NCBI GenBank assembly: GCA_030262895.1 | Contig: JAJSZW010000012.1 | Coordinates: 1 to 48,585 of the forward strand | Direction of reading: 5' to 3' | DNA from: Deltaproteobacteria bacterium | Lineage (GTDB): Bacteria; Desulfobacterota; Desulfobacteria; Desulfobacterales; ETH-SRB1 | DNA: 48,585 bases | In this document: piece after piece, positions 16,501 to 23,922 of the stretch | Position numbering within the stretch: position 1 is the first letter of the stretch | Layout: the number at the start of each line of letters is the position of its first letter | Notes under the pieces: model-generated | Told to the model about the DNA's origin: nothing | Seen by the model: the letters and a program-made list of their open reading frames with translations, nothing else | Databases searched by the model: none | Translations under genes and position numbers: made by a program

Positions 16501-17535
16501 TTATCGCTGAGCATCATGACATCCTAAACAGCCGTATGTTACTTGACTGCCTGATTCTTGTCCAGCCAATTGTGTTGAATAAGCCCACCTCAGGAGATCA
16601 GCATTTTCCGTGCCATGCGCACGATGGCAGGAAAGGCAGGTTGCCATTCTTCCAGATGTTAGCTGGAATGTTGCGTCTTCGTAACCCACAGGATTATGCT
16701 TGTAATCATCCCCGTCTAAGGTATAGCTGGTGTCACCTATTGCCCATGTCGCGGGAATGGCTACGTCTGTGGGGTGCCTGATCCACGGGCTGACTGATCC
16801 ACAATCGTCAGTGCTTCCGCTCTCGTTATGGAAATCACCGTGACATTTGGCGCACAACTCGCTAATGCTCGGATCATCAACTCCGGCGCTGTAAATGTTT
16901 ACATTCTGGGTGTCGCCGGATGTTACAACTCCTGTACCAGGATCACGTATTATGGCCTCCTCATAATCCTTTGCTCCGGAACCGACAACGCCTTTAGTTC
17001 CAACATATAATATCCGATAGGCTGAAGGGTCATGATGCCCGCCTTTGATGGCTGCCATATCATCCAGATCGGTCTCGTTCCCGTGACAGCCGTTGGTGCC
17101 GGCGCAACCTAAGCCGTTTCCTCCACCTGCGCTATGGCCCGTATACCAGGTGGTCTCACTACTATCAAAACCAGCCGGAACAGCTATGGCACCGATATCG
17201 TGGTTCTCGTTTCCATTGTTATCGCCTATGTCTGTATCCGTTTGAAAGAACCCGCCCGCCAGGCAATTATCATCACTTGCGCCACTCCCAAGCCTGACAA
17301 ATGGATAACCACCAACGAATGGATCAATGCGGGTTGTTGTGTGGCACCCCAAGCAGTCGTTCAACAACAACGCCGACTGAGGATCCGCGAGTCCCATAGG
17401 CTCCCCCCCTTGTGAGTTATGCATGGTATGACATTCACTGCATGCTCCGCTTACCGCGGCATAACCTGTCCCTCCTCCACAAAGGAGCAAGGATATCACC
17501 ATTACCAAGCTCCATAATATTTTTTTTTCTTTCAT
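16501..17535 (-). CDS. OmcS-like multiheme cytochrome c (5 CxxCH plus CX5CH)
   Basis: The 344-residue protein has a signal peptide nearly identical to that of the gene at 8561 (LLLCGGGTGYA/AVS). Five CxxCH sites plus CAGTNGCH (CX5CH) give six potential hemes, the OmcS number. The order is as in OmcS: CSECHTMHNS, CLGCH, CAGTNGCH, a DPSAYRIL block, CAKCHGDFHN with WIRHPTD, CLSCHRAHG and a CLGCH five residues from the end. Whether the widened motif binds heme cannot be seen from sequence alone. It is probably exported to the cell surface. It lies 102 bases downstream of the next paralog and may share its transcript. Confidence 0.86.
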   Translation of the reverse strand: MKEKKILWSLVMVISLLLCGGGTGYAAVSGACSECHTMHNSQGGEPMGLADPQSALLLNDCLGCHTTTRIDPFVGGYPFVRLGSGASDDNCLAGGFFQTDTDIGDNNGNENHDIGAIAVPAGFDSSETTWYTGHSAGGGNGLGCAGTNGCHGNETDLDDMAAIKGGHHDPSAYRILYVGTKGVVGSGAKDYEEAIIRDPGTGVVTSGDTQNVNIYSAGVDDPSISELCAKCHGDFHNESGSTDDCGSVSPWIRHPTDVAIPATWAIGDTSYTLDGDDYKHNPVGYEDATFQLTSGRMATCLSCHRAHGTENADLLRWAYSTQLAGQESGSQVTYGCLGCHDAQR

Positions 17536-17637
17536 CAGTATAATGCCCCCTTTTCTTCTTATTATTTAAGTATTTATATTCTATTATATAACGTAATATA
17601 AAAGTTTGAGTTCTGTGAAATTAATAATATCCTTAAT

Positions 17638-18774
17638 TTATCGAACTTGGATATCACTTCCTGTATCCTTCTTGGTATGGCAGGCAAAACAGCCTGTGGT
17701 ATTAGAACCGCCGCCGGCTAACATGTCGCCATAGTCCCACCTTAACAGATCATCATACGGACTTCCATGAGGCCTGTGGCATGAAAGACACATGACCAAG
17801 TCTGTGCCGATCTCTACGGTACTTTTTAGGATAGTTAAATTTGGTCTGGCCACGGGCACATTCGGGTCATAGTTCCCTGTGCCGGTGCCATTTGCGCCAA
17901 AGGCATCAGCATATTCGCCTGTATCCGGTATGACCGCATCCGACGGATGCCTGATCCATTCACCGGAAGTATTTTGCTCTTGGTGAAACTTACCGTGGCA
18001 GCCGCAACAAAACGCTGTCATGGTGTGGCCGAGTTCTGAAAACGCCAAGTAGATCAAGCCTGGCCACTCCTTTACCTTGTCTTCTCCAGAGAACCCGAGA
18101 TACTCATTGTGGTCGCCGGGGCCATAGCTCGCCTGCCAGTCGCTATCCTCTATGCCGCAAACGCCGTAGCCCTCGCCGCTAATATGCCCTGAAAGAAAGC
18201 GGTAATATCCGTCCGTTGAAGGCTTTTCCGCGCCTATAACAGTGGCCGAGTCATCCGCATGGTGCGCAGGCCTGAGATGGCAGCCCTGGCAGCCGCTTCC
18301 AAATGGTATCTCTGCTATATTATGCTCTACAGCCAGGGAGTCGTGACAAGCACTACCGCCGCAACTAAACCCTCCAGGGGCCTTTTCAAACAAATTCGAA
18401 TCCCGGTCTGATATGCCAAGCACATTATGCCCTTTGGCATCACCATCCGGTTGTGATACCCAGTAAAAATTACCGCCGGCCAGGGTACCTGGGTTATAGT
18501 TCGGCTTGGATAAATTGTACACAACAGGCACAGTAGATTCGCCTATAGTTTTCGTTGGGCTTGAATCGCTACTGGAATGGCACCCAACACAGTCATCCAT
18601 CAAAAGGGCCGTATAAGGTCCCTCAGTCGCCGTAGGGTCGCCATCTTGCGAGTTGTGCATGGTGTGGCAGTCACCGCAAACGCCGCTTACTTTGGCTGAG
18701 GCCAGGCTGCCAAACACAGCAACCAGAGTTGCGGCTGTCAGCAATGCAGCTAATGTGATTAATGATTTTTTCAA
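17638..18774 (-). CDS. OmcS-like multiheme cytochrome c (6 CxxCH plus CX4CH)
   Basis: The 378-residue protein has a signal peptide ending GSLASA/KVSG and mature N terminus CGDCHTMHNSQDG. Six CxxCH sites plus CGGSACH (CX4CH) give seven potential hemes. The body aligns closely with the 356-residue paralog at 8561, sharing DAKGHNVLGI, GSGCQGCH, GIEDSDWQ, GDHNEYLGF, FCCGCHGKFH, and MCLSCHRPHGSPYDDLLRW. The signal peptide differs. The start is a TTG behind AGGAGGCGAA. It is upstream of the 16501 gene and downstream of a LuxR regulator and a PilZ-like remnant on the same strand. Confidence 0.87.
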   Translation of the reverse strand: MKKSLITLAALLTAATLVAVFGSLASAKVSGVCGDCHTMHNSQDGDPTATEGPYTALLMDDCVGCHSSSDSSPTKTIGESTVPVVYNLSKPNYNPGTLAGGNFYWVSQPDGDAKGHNVLGISDRDSNLFEKAPGGFSCGGSACHDSLAVEHNIAEIPFGSGCQGCHLRPAHHADDSATVIGAEKPSTDGYYRFLSGHISGEGYGVCGIEDSDWQASYGPGDHNEYLGFSGEDKVKEWPGLIYLAFSELGHTMTAFCCGCHGKFHQEQNTSGEWIRHPSDAVIPDTGEYADAFGANGTGTGNYDPNVPVARPNLTILKSTVEIGTDLVMCLSCHRPHGSPYDDLLRWDYGDMLAGGGSNTTGCFACHTKKDTGSDIQVR

Positions 18775-18823
18775 TTTTGTTTCGCCTCCTTTTGTTGTGG
18801 ATATTAAAAAACGTACCAGTGAT

Positions 18824-19042
18824 TCATGTTACGTTTTCATTACATCCTCTGGCGATAAAGTGATAAATGATTAAGGGGTTAGCCTTACCTATCTTATAAT
18901 TGTTAAACATGACTCCGGTTTCTTCTTTGACCTCCCCGGCTGCGTCTTTCCACATGGCATGAATCGGAAGATCAAAAACATATCTTTCGCAGTCTCTTTT
19001 TTCGGTTTTAGTCATAGAATGATACGCATCCAACGAGATCAT
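18824..19042 (-). pseudogene. Truncated PilZ-like domain protein
   Basis: A 72-residue frame contains EKRDCERYVFDLPIHAMW and then KDAAGEVKEETGVMFNN. This resembles the first half of a PilZ domain, with an Arg-rich start, a strand pair and a TGV turn. The sequence then drifts and ends before the second half of the fold, and the RxxxR motif is imperfect. The ribosome site is weak. I read it as a remnant of a c-di-GMP effector, but it could be a short unrelated gene. Confidence 0.35.
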
Positions 19043-19195
19043 TTAAATTTTTACTTTTACCTGTATGCTATATAAATATAAACAGACGGTCAATCACCAT
19101 AGAGATGTATTTTTGGTTGGATTTTTAAGGTATTATTTTTCTAAATAAGTAATACTTTAGTTGTATGTCGGAGCGGAGGGTAGAGGGCAGAGGGC

Positions 19196-19876
19196 CTATA
19201 GCGGAGGGCCAGCGAGGTGTTTGGCGGCCCACAGAGTGGCCTGGAGGCGGTTTTTTACGTTGATTTTCTTAAATATCCTGTTTATGTGAGTTTTTACCGT
19301 GCTTTCACTAATGAACAGCTTTTTGCCGATTTCGGCATTCCTGAAACCTGAAGCTATCAACATGATTACCTTGAGTTCCTGCCTGGTCAATCGGCCCGGT
19401 ATTTCTTGCCTTGATTTGCGGGCTACGGCAAACAGTTTTTCTTCCCCCAAATCATCCATTATCCTGCCGGCAAACCTTCTACTTGCCCATATTTCTCCAG
19501 CATAACATGCTCTTACGGCCTTAATCAGGGTTTCTGAAGGCGCTGTAGAACTCAAAAACCCCTTGGCTCCCCATTTGATTATATTAAACTCCATGCTTTC
19601 CGGTTCAGCCCTTGAGGAAAGAAAGATTATCGGGGTATTTGGAGAGTGTTTTCTTACGCACAGGAGTTTTTTCTTGAGATCCGGCCACTGAGATCCACTT
19701 GCAAAAAGGGTTAGATCCGGTTTCTGCGCTAAGCCTGTTTTTTTCAGGGAATCAGCCTGTTCGATCTCGTTATGGGAAAGCGTTTCAATGACGCTGATGT
19801 CATCAAAGGATGAGAGATGCCGACCTAACAGCTTTAAAAGGATGTTACAATTGCAGATAATAAAAACATTGATCAT
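19196..19876 (-). CDS. LuxR/NarL-type regulator with degenerate receiver domain
   Basis: The C-terminal domain (from about residue 160) is a clear LuxR helix-turn-helix: RLTRQELKVIMLIASGFRNA, then EIGKKLFISESTVKTHINRI. The N-terminal domain has receiver-like length and strands, but the usual acidic pair reads CN, the phospho-accepting Asp position falls in LTLFASG, and the conserved Lys near GAKGFLSS is Ser. It is therefore probably not controlled by phosphorylation. The ATG at 19876 has an AGGTGG site; an upstream GTG is less likely. It lies upstream of the OmcS-like pair on the same strand and is the best candidate local regulator. Confidence 0.85.
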   Translation of the reverse strand: MINVFIICNCNILLKLLGRHLSSFDDISVIETLSHNEIEQADSLKKTGLAQKPDLTLFASGSQWPDLKKKLLCVRKHSPNTPIIFLSSRAEPESMEFNIIKWGAKGFLSSTAPSETLIKAVRACYAGEIWASRRFAGRIMDDLGEEKLFAVARKSRQEIPGRLTRQELKVIMLIASGFRNAEIGKKLFISESTVKTHINRIFKKINVKNRLQATLWAAKHLAGPPL

Positions 19877-20132
19877 TTTGCCCACCTGTTTTCACTGCCC
19901 GTGTCCAGCAAGAGCGGCATGGGAGGCTATTATTGTGTCAAATCGTGTGTTATACCGTGGCATAATACAGCTTTTTACGAGATCATTAAATTTTATTATT
20001 TAATAAAGTAAAATATTTTTATAATATAATTTAAAAGTTTTAGTCAATAATTTTTTGGAATTATTCAAGGGGACTTTAAAGAATGGCTCTTAAGTTAATG
20101 ACATTGAGTTTAGAACCGGCGAAATATAAAAA

Positions 20133-20291
20133 CCTAAATTGAGCGATTTTTTACTTGACCTGCACCAATCTTTTGCGCATCAAGGACTTGCGAAAAGTCT
20201 TGACATATCCATTGGTATGCCTACGCTTTTCGCAAATCTTGCTGCATCAAAATCTTGGCACATTTCTTCGCAAAAAATCGCTCAACTTAGG
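20133..20291. repeat. Family-1 palindromic element, full copy
   Basis: This 159-bp copy is the closest match to the one at 27340, with terminal inverted repeats CCTAAATTGAGCGATTTTTT and its complement. An inner 10-bp perfect stem (TTGCGAAAAG) is nested inside. A-rich flanks (AAAAA / GAAAA) may be a decayed target duplication. Short frames inside it are not genes. It lies with the family-3 element in the 680-base gap before the cytochrome at 20559. Confidence 0.88.
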
Positions 20292-20393
20292 GAAAAATCT
20301 TGACTTAAGCAATAGATTTTATTTAATAAAGAAAAATATAAATTAGCGCACATTCGATGCAAACATAAGTGCCGGCTTGAGACAACAGGTAGT

Positions 20394-20538
20394 TAGTGCC
20401 CGAACGAAAACTAGAAAATTTTTTCAAGTTCAAGGAAGGCGCAAATTTTAACAGCAGGAATACATTGAGTATTTTGAGGATTAAAATTTAAGCATGACGC
20501 AGAGATTGGGGAAATTAGCAGTTTTTGTTCAGGCACTA
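20394..20538. repeat. Family-3 palindromic element
   Basis: This 145-bp element has 18-bp terminal inverted repeats, TAGTGCCCGAACGAAAAC and its near-complement at 20521-20538, with two mismatches. There is no coding frame. It ends 20 bases before the ATG of the 12-heme lipoprotein gene, so it supplies most of that gene's leader and perhaps its promoter. It occurs once in this window. Confidence 0.75.
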
Positions 20539-20558
20539 GTTGTTAGAGGTGAAAAAAC

Positions 20559-21458
20559 ATGGGTATGTTTAATAATAAAACTGGTTTTAAATTATTCGGT
20601 TTCAGTGGCCCGACAATAAGGAAATCAACCGTTTGTCTCTTAGGTGTTTTTTTGATCGGTATTGTTGCTTGTCAGCAAAGCGCCGTTAGAACGAAATTAG
20701 ACATACCGCCAAAACAACCCGAAGCAATCATTGAAGAAAAGGCGGAAAAACCAGGCGCTTTTGAAATAACGGATGCTCAGTGCATTCTTTGCCACCCGAA
20801 GCAGCCTCAAACCATAAAAGCATACGGAGGCAAGCATGAAACAGAAGTCGGCTGTTCAGACTGCCACCTGGAACACCCCCCTAAAGGAACAAAAGCGGTC
20901 CCTGAATGCGGCATGTGTCACAGCGAAAAGGCACATTATCAACTCGATCAATGCGTAAGCTGTCATACCGACACCCATGCTCCTCTTAATCTAATTTTTG
21001 AAGGCGAGATCAGCGAACCGTGTTTAACATGCCACATGCAACAAGGGGATGAGGTGGCCAACCATCCCAGCGCCCACACGGAAATGGCATGCAACGAGTG
21101 TCATGCAGAACACCGAAAAGTTCCGAATTGTATGGAATGCCACTCAAAACATACAGAGGATATGAATTTTGAATCCTGCAAATCCTGCCATCCTGTTCAT
21201 ATGCCTCTTGTTGTCACATACAGTGAGGATACGCCATCTGAGTATTGCGGCGCCTGTCATGGAGAGGCTCTTAGCCTGCTTGAACAAAACACAACAAAAC
21301 ACCATGATTTATCTTGCGTATATTGCCATAAGAACAAGCATAAAACCGTTCTTTCATGCTATGCATGCCACGACAAGTCTCATCCGGATGCATTGATGCA
21401 GAAAATTCCTTCATGCGCCGCGTGTCACGATACAGCGCATAATTTAAACAGATTATAG
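20559..21458 (+). CDS. Dodecaheme cytochrome c lipoprotein
   Basis: The 299-residue protein has twelve CxxCH sites and a lipobox at GIVAC/QQ after an unusually long N-terminal region (hydrophobic core from about residue 24). It is the closest relative of the 6381 protein: KHETEVGCSDCH, SEPCLTCH, HTEMACNECH, PNCMECHSKHTEDMNFE and CKSCHPVHMPLVVTY all line up. It retains CYACH where that paralog has CISCK. An AGAGGTG site precedes the ATG. It stands alone, facing the end of the 16-kb minus-strand gene train. Its stop codon lies inside the palindrome at 21454. It is probably a periplasm-facing electron carrier anchored in a membrane. Confidence 0.9.
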   Translation: MGMFNNKTGFKLFGFSGPTIRKSTVCLLGVFLIGIVACQQSAVRTKLDIPPKQPEAIIEEKAEKPGAFEITDAQCILCHPKQPQTIKAYGGKHETEVGCSDCHLEHPPKGTKAVPECGMCHSEKAHYQLDQCVSCHTDTHAPLNLIFEGEISEPCLTCHMQQGDEVANHPSAHTEMACNECHAEHRKVPNCMECHSKHTEDMNFESCKSCHPVHMPLVVTYSEDTPSEYCGACHGEALSLLEQNTTKHHDLSCVYCHKNKHKTVLSCYACHDKSHPDALMQKIPSCAACHDTAHNLNRL

Positions 21459-21559
21459 ACTTTTAGATAAATAATTTCACTATGTTATCAGTCGTCGACG
21501 TATAACTAATACGCCTTCCTCCTTCTGGCCTTGTGAAATTAATTATCTGAAAGTCTATA
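21454..21559. repeat. Family-5 palindromic element overlapping a stop codon
   Basis: The 27-bp arms (21454-21480 and 21533-21559) start with TATAGACTTT and pair with two mismatches. The stop codon TAG of the 12-heme gene (21456-21458) lies inside the left arm. The 52-base centre holds nothing recognised. It may terminate transcription from both sides, but it has no clear T-tract. Confidence 0.75.
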
Positions 21560-21616
21560 GGTGACCGGGCAGGGGGAGGAAATGGTCAAGTAGGGAATTA
21601 GTAGCCGAGTGGTTGA

Positions 21617-22519
21617 CTACTCAAAGACACTGATGCGTGTGTTTGCCCGGTCAACGATAAAGATTCGGCCGGAGTTGTTTATGTAGATAAAAGACGGCCG
21701 GTGCAATCGTCCTTCTTTCCAGCCAAGTTGTGAAAAAGTAAATAGAAACCGGCCATTGTTGTTGAAGACAAAAACCTTGTTTTTGTGTTGATCCGTTACA
21801 TAGATCAATCCTTTTCGATCAATAGCAAGGCTTGTTGGAAAATCGAATTCACCCTCACCGGCGCCTCTGGTTCCAAACCTTAAAAGAAGCTTTCCCTTGC
21901 TGTTATAAACGCAAATTGAACCATCAGTGGTGTTCAGTGCATAAATACGTCCCGTTTTGTCCACCTTCACATCCATGAGTCTCCGGCTTCCCTCGACAGG
22001 TATCTCTCTTTCGAATTTTAAATCTGAATCAAAGAGAAGAATCCTCTGGTTGGCTTTGTCCACAATATACAAGTGATCCTCTGAATCAACAGCCATATTG
22101 CCCGCATAAACCGGGTTGGCCCCTGAAACAGCGGAAAAATCGATTGGTTTGACGGATTTTTTCCCAATATCAATAGCCAGGATTTTCCCCTTTGCAGGCT
22201 CGGCTACAAAAAATTTACCTTTGCTATCTTTGACTATACTTGTCGGCGACGATAGAGCGCCTCCGCCGGTGAATTCCGAGATATATTTAAAATCATCATC
22301 AAATGCGAGAATCCGACTGTTGGTTGTATCTGTAAAATACAGCCTTTTTTTGTTTTCGTCAAAAAAAACTCCGCCAAGCAGGCCGAAACGGCCGATTTCA
22401 TTATTTCCGGTGATTGATGTCAGGTGTTTAACCCGGACTTTTCCGGCACCAAGCGCTGTTGCCGGTATAATCAGGAAAAAGGACAGAAACAGAATAATAA
22501 AATTGATCTTTCTATACAC
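21617..22519 (-). CDS. NHL-repeat beta-propeller, exported
   Basis: The protein of about 300 residues has a signal peptide (MYRKINFIILFLSFFLIIPA, cleaved near ALGA). It then has repeated blades of the NHL type, such as GRIYALNTTDGSICVYNSKG, LLLRFGTRGAGEGEFDFPTS and GLIYVTDQHKNKVFVFN, ending in IFIVDRANTRISVFE. The GTG at 22519 has AAAGGTGG upstream and is preferred over a GTG at 22552 that lies inside a repeat. It is last in the 16-kb gene train. Family members are protein-binding scaffolds, so here it may hold cytochromes together. No heme or catalytic site is seen. Confidence 0.87.
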   Translation of the reverse strand: MYRKINFIILFLSFFLIIPATALGAGKVRVKHLTSITGNNEIGRFGLLGGVFFDENKKRLYFTDTTNSRILAFDDDFKYISEFTGGGALSSPTSIVKDSKGKFFVAEPAKGKILAIDIGKKSVKPIDFSAVSGANPVYAGNMAVDSEDHLYIVDKANQRILLFDSDLKFEREIPVEGSRRLMDVKVDKTGRIYALNTTDGSICVYNSKGKLLLRFGTRGAGEGEFDFPTSLAIDRKGLIYVTDQHKNKVFVFNNNGRFLFTFSQLGWKEGRLHRPSFIYINNSGRIFIVDRANTRISVFE

Positions 22520-22610
22520 AATTACCACCTTTAGCCCGTTGTAACCGTTCACGATTAACAGTTCACGGTTTTTTTAATGGATTATGTTTCGATGAAGAGG
22601 TAACCACACA

Positions 22611-23864
22611 TCAGTACCCCTTATGGCACTGAATACACAACTCCTTTTTTTGATCAAATCTCAAAGCAAAATCATGAGGGCTTCCCATAAGGTTATGACA
22701 GGTGCTGCAAGTAATTTCTTCCTTGGACCTCGGATCAATAGTGCTCTTTCCAACAGGATGGGTAAACGAGGCATGCCTTTTGTGGCAATCAACACACGCG
22801 GAAATTTCATCAGTACTGTACAACAGCTCAAAGTCGGATCCGTGGGGACGATGGCAGTCGGTGCATTTTCCTTCCATAACTGATGGGTGCTTGTATTTGT
22901 AATTCTTGTCTTTTAAACGCTCTTTTGTATCCTGATGACAGGCAGTGCATATTTTTTTCTCTTTTGCCTTCTTCAGGTGAGCCTCATCCGAAGCATGCGG
23001 GCTGTGGCAGTCTGTGCAAAAAACGCCTTCTCCCACATGGGTGTTAACTTTCTTGAAATCCTCTTTAACCGATGGATGACAGGTAGTGCAGACCGATATT
23101 CCCTTGCTTTTCATGCCCAGTGGATCTGCCGATCCGGCTGGATTATGACATTTAGTACATTTCTTGCCGGCAAAGGGCTTGTGTGTATTTTCCTTGATCA
23201 GCTTGCTGCGATTCGATCCGTGGGGATTGTGACAGGACATGCAATCAGCGCCCTGTACAGGATAATTAAGGTGAGATTTTTTCGTGACCGTATGGCATGT
23301 CACGCATATCCGTTCAGGACTCTTTTCAATCAGTTCCTCATAATCGGACGTATGGTGGCTGTGGCAAGTTAAACAATTGCCTTTCCTGGCAGGATCATGC
23401 TCATTTTTTTTTGAAAACATCTCTTTGTCGTCATGGCAGCCGAAGCAGAGTTGTTTCCCTCTTGCCGTTAATAGTTTTGGATTTTTTGATGAATGTGGGC
23501 TATGACACTTCAAGCACTCTCCTTGCTCAAAAGGAAGGTGACTGTATTTTTTGTCAAAGCTCCTTTTTTTGCCTTTATGGCAGCTTTTGCACAGCGTGCC
23601 GATCTCATCTCTTGCCAGATATTCGTGATTTGAGGTATGTGGATTGTGGCAGCTTGAACATTGATATTTTTTAAAAGGCTCGTGCCGCCCCTTTTGAGTC
23701 ATCTCCTGTTGAATCTTTGGATGACATTCCATGCATTTTTTAAAGCCAACCTTCGTGTCTGCTGCATTAGCTCCATGAGCAGATGTCATGGACAACAGGA
23801 ATATCACGAAAAATATCAAATAAAACAAGAATGTGTGATTTTTAACTTTAGGCATTTTAGGCAC
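22611..23864 (-). CDS. 16-heme cytochrome c with doubled-CxxCH repeats
   Basis: The 417-residue protein has a signal peptide ending near AHGANA/ADT and sixteen CxxCH sites. Most are in the doubled-CxxCH pattern, where a CxxCHxPHxS site is followed about 20 residues later by a CxxCHK site. Repeated units run through the whole chain. There is no lipobox, so it is probably soluble in the periplasm or carried outside. An alternative ATG at 23855 is possible. It follows the 26-heme lipoprotein gene by 58 bases. It is likely to be the electron-carrying partner of that protein on one side of the outer-membrane conduit. Confidence 0.92.
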   Translation of the reverse strand: MPKMPKVKNHTFLFYLIFFVIFLLSMTSAHGANAADTKVGFKKCMECHPKIQQEMTQKGRHEPFKKYQCSSCHNPHTSNHEYLARDEIGTLCKSCHKGKKRSFDKKYSHLPFEQGECLKCHSPHSSKNPKLLTARGKQLCFGCHDDKEMFSKKNEHDPARKGNCLTCHSHHTSDYEELIEKSPERICVTCHTVTKKSHLNYPVQGADCMSCHNPHGSNRSKLIKENTHKPFAGKKCTKCHNPAGSADPLGMKSKGISVCTTCHPSVKEDFKKVNTHVGEGVFCTDCHSPHASDEAHLKKAKEKKICTACHQDTKERLKDKNYKYKHPSVMEGKCTDCHRPHGSDFELLYSTDEISACVDCHKRHASFTHPVGKSTIDPRSKEEITCSTCHNLMGSPHDFALRFDQKKELCIQCHKGY

Positions 23865-23922
23865 TTTAGCTCACTTTAATAAATGGTAACCGTTTTCAAC
23901 CGTCAATCATTAACTGTTACAA

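Noticed and set aside
20155..20346. Short plus-strand frame of 63 codons
   Set aside because: It lies almost wholly inside the family-1 palindromic element, and similar frames appear in the other copies.
21590..21625. tRNA-like string TAGCCGAGTGGTTGACTA
   Set aside because: It resembles a tRNA D-arm by chance; no acceptor stem, anticodon arm or T-arm surrounds it, and it overlaps the end of the NHL gene.
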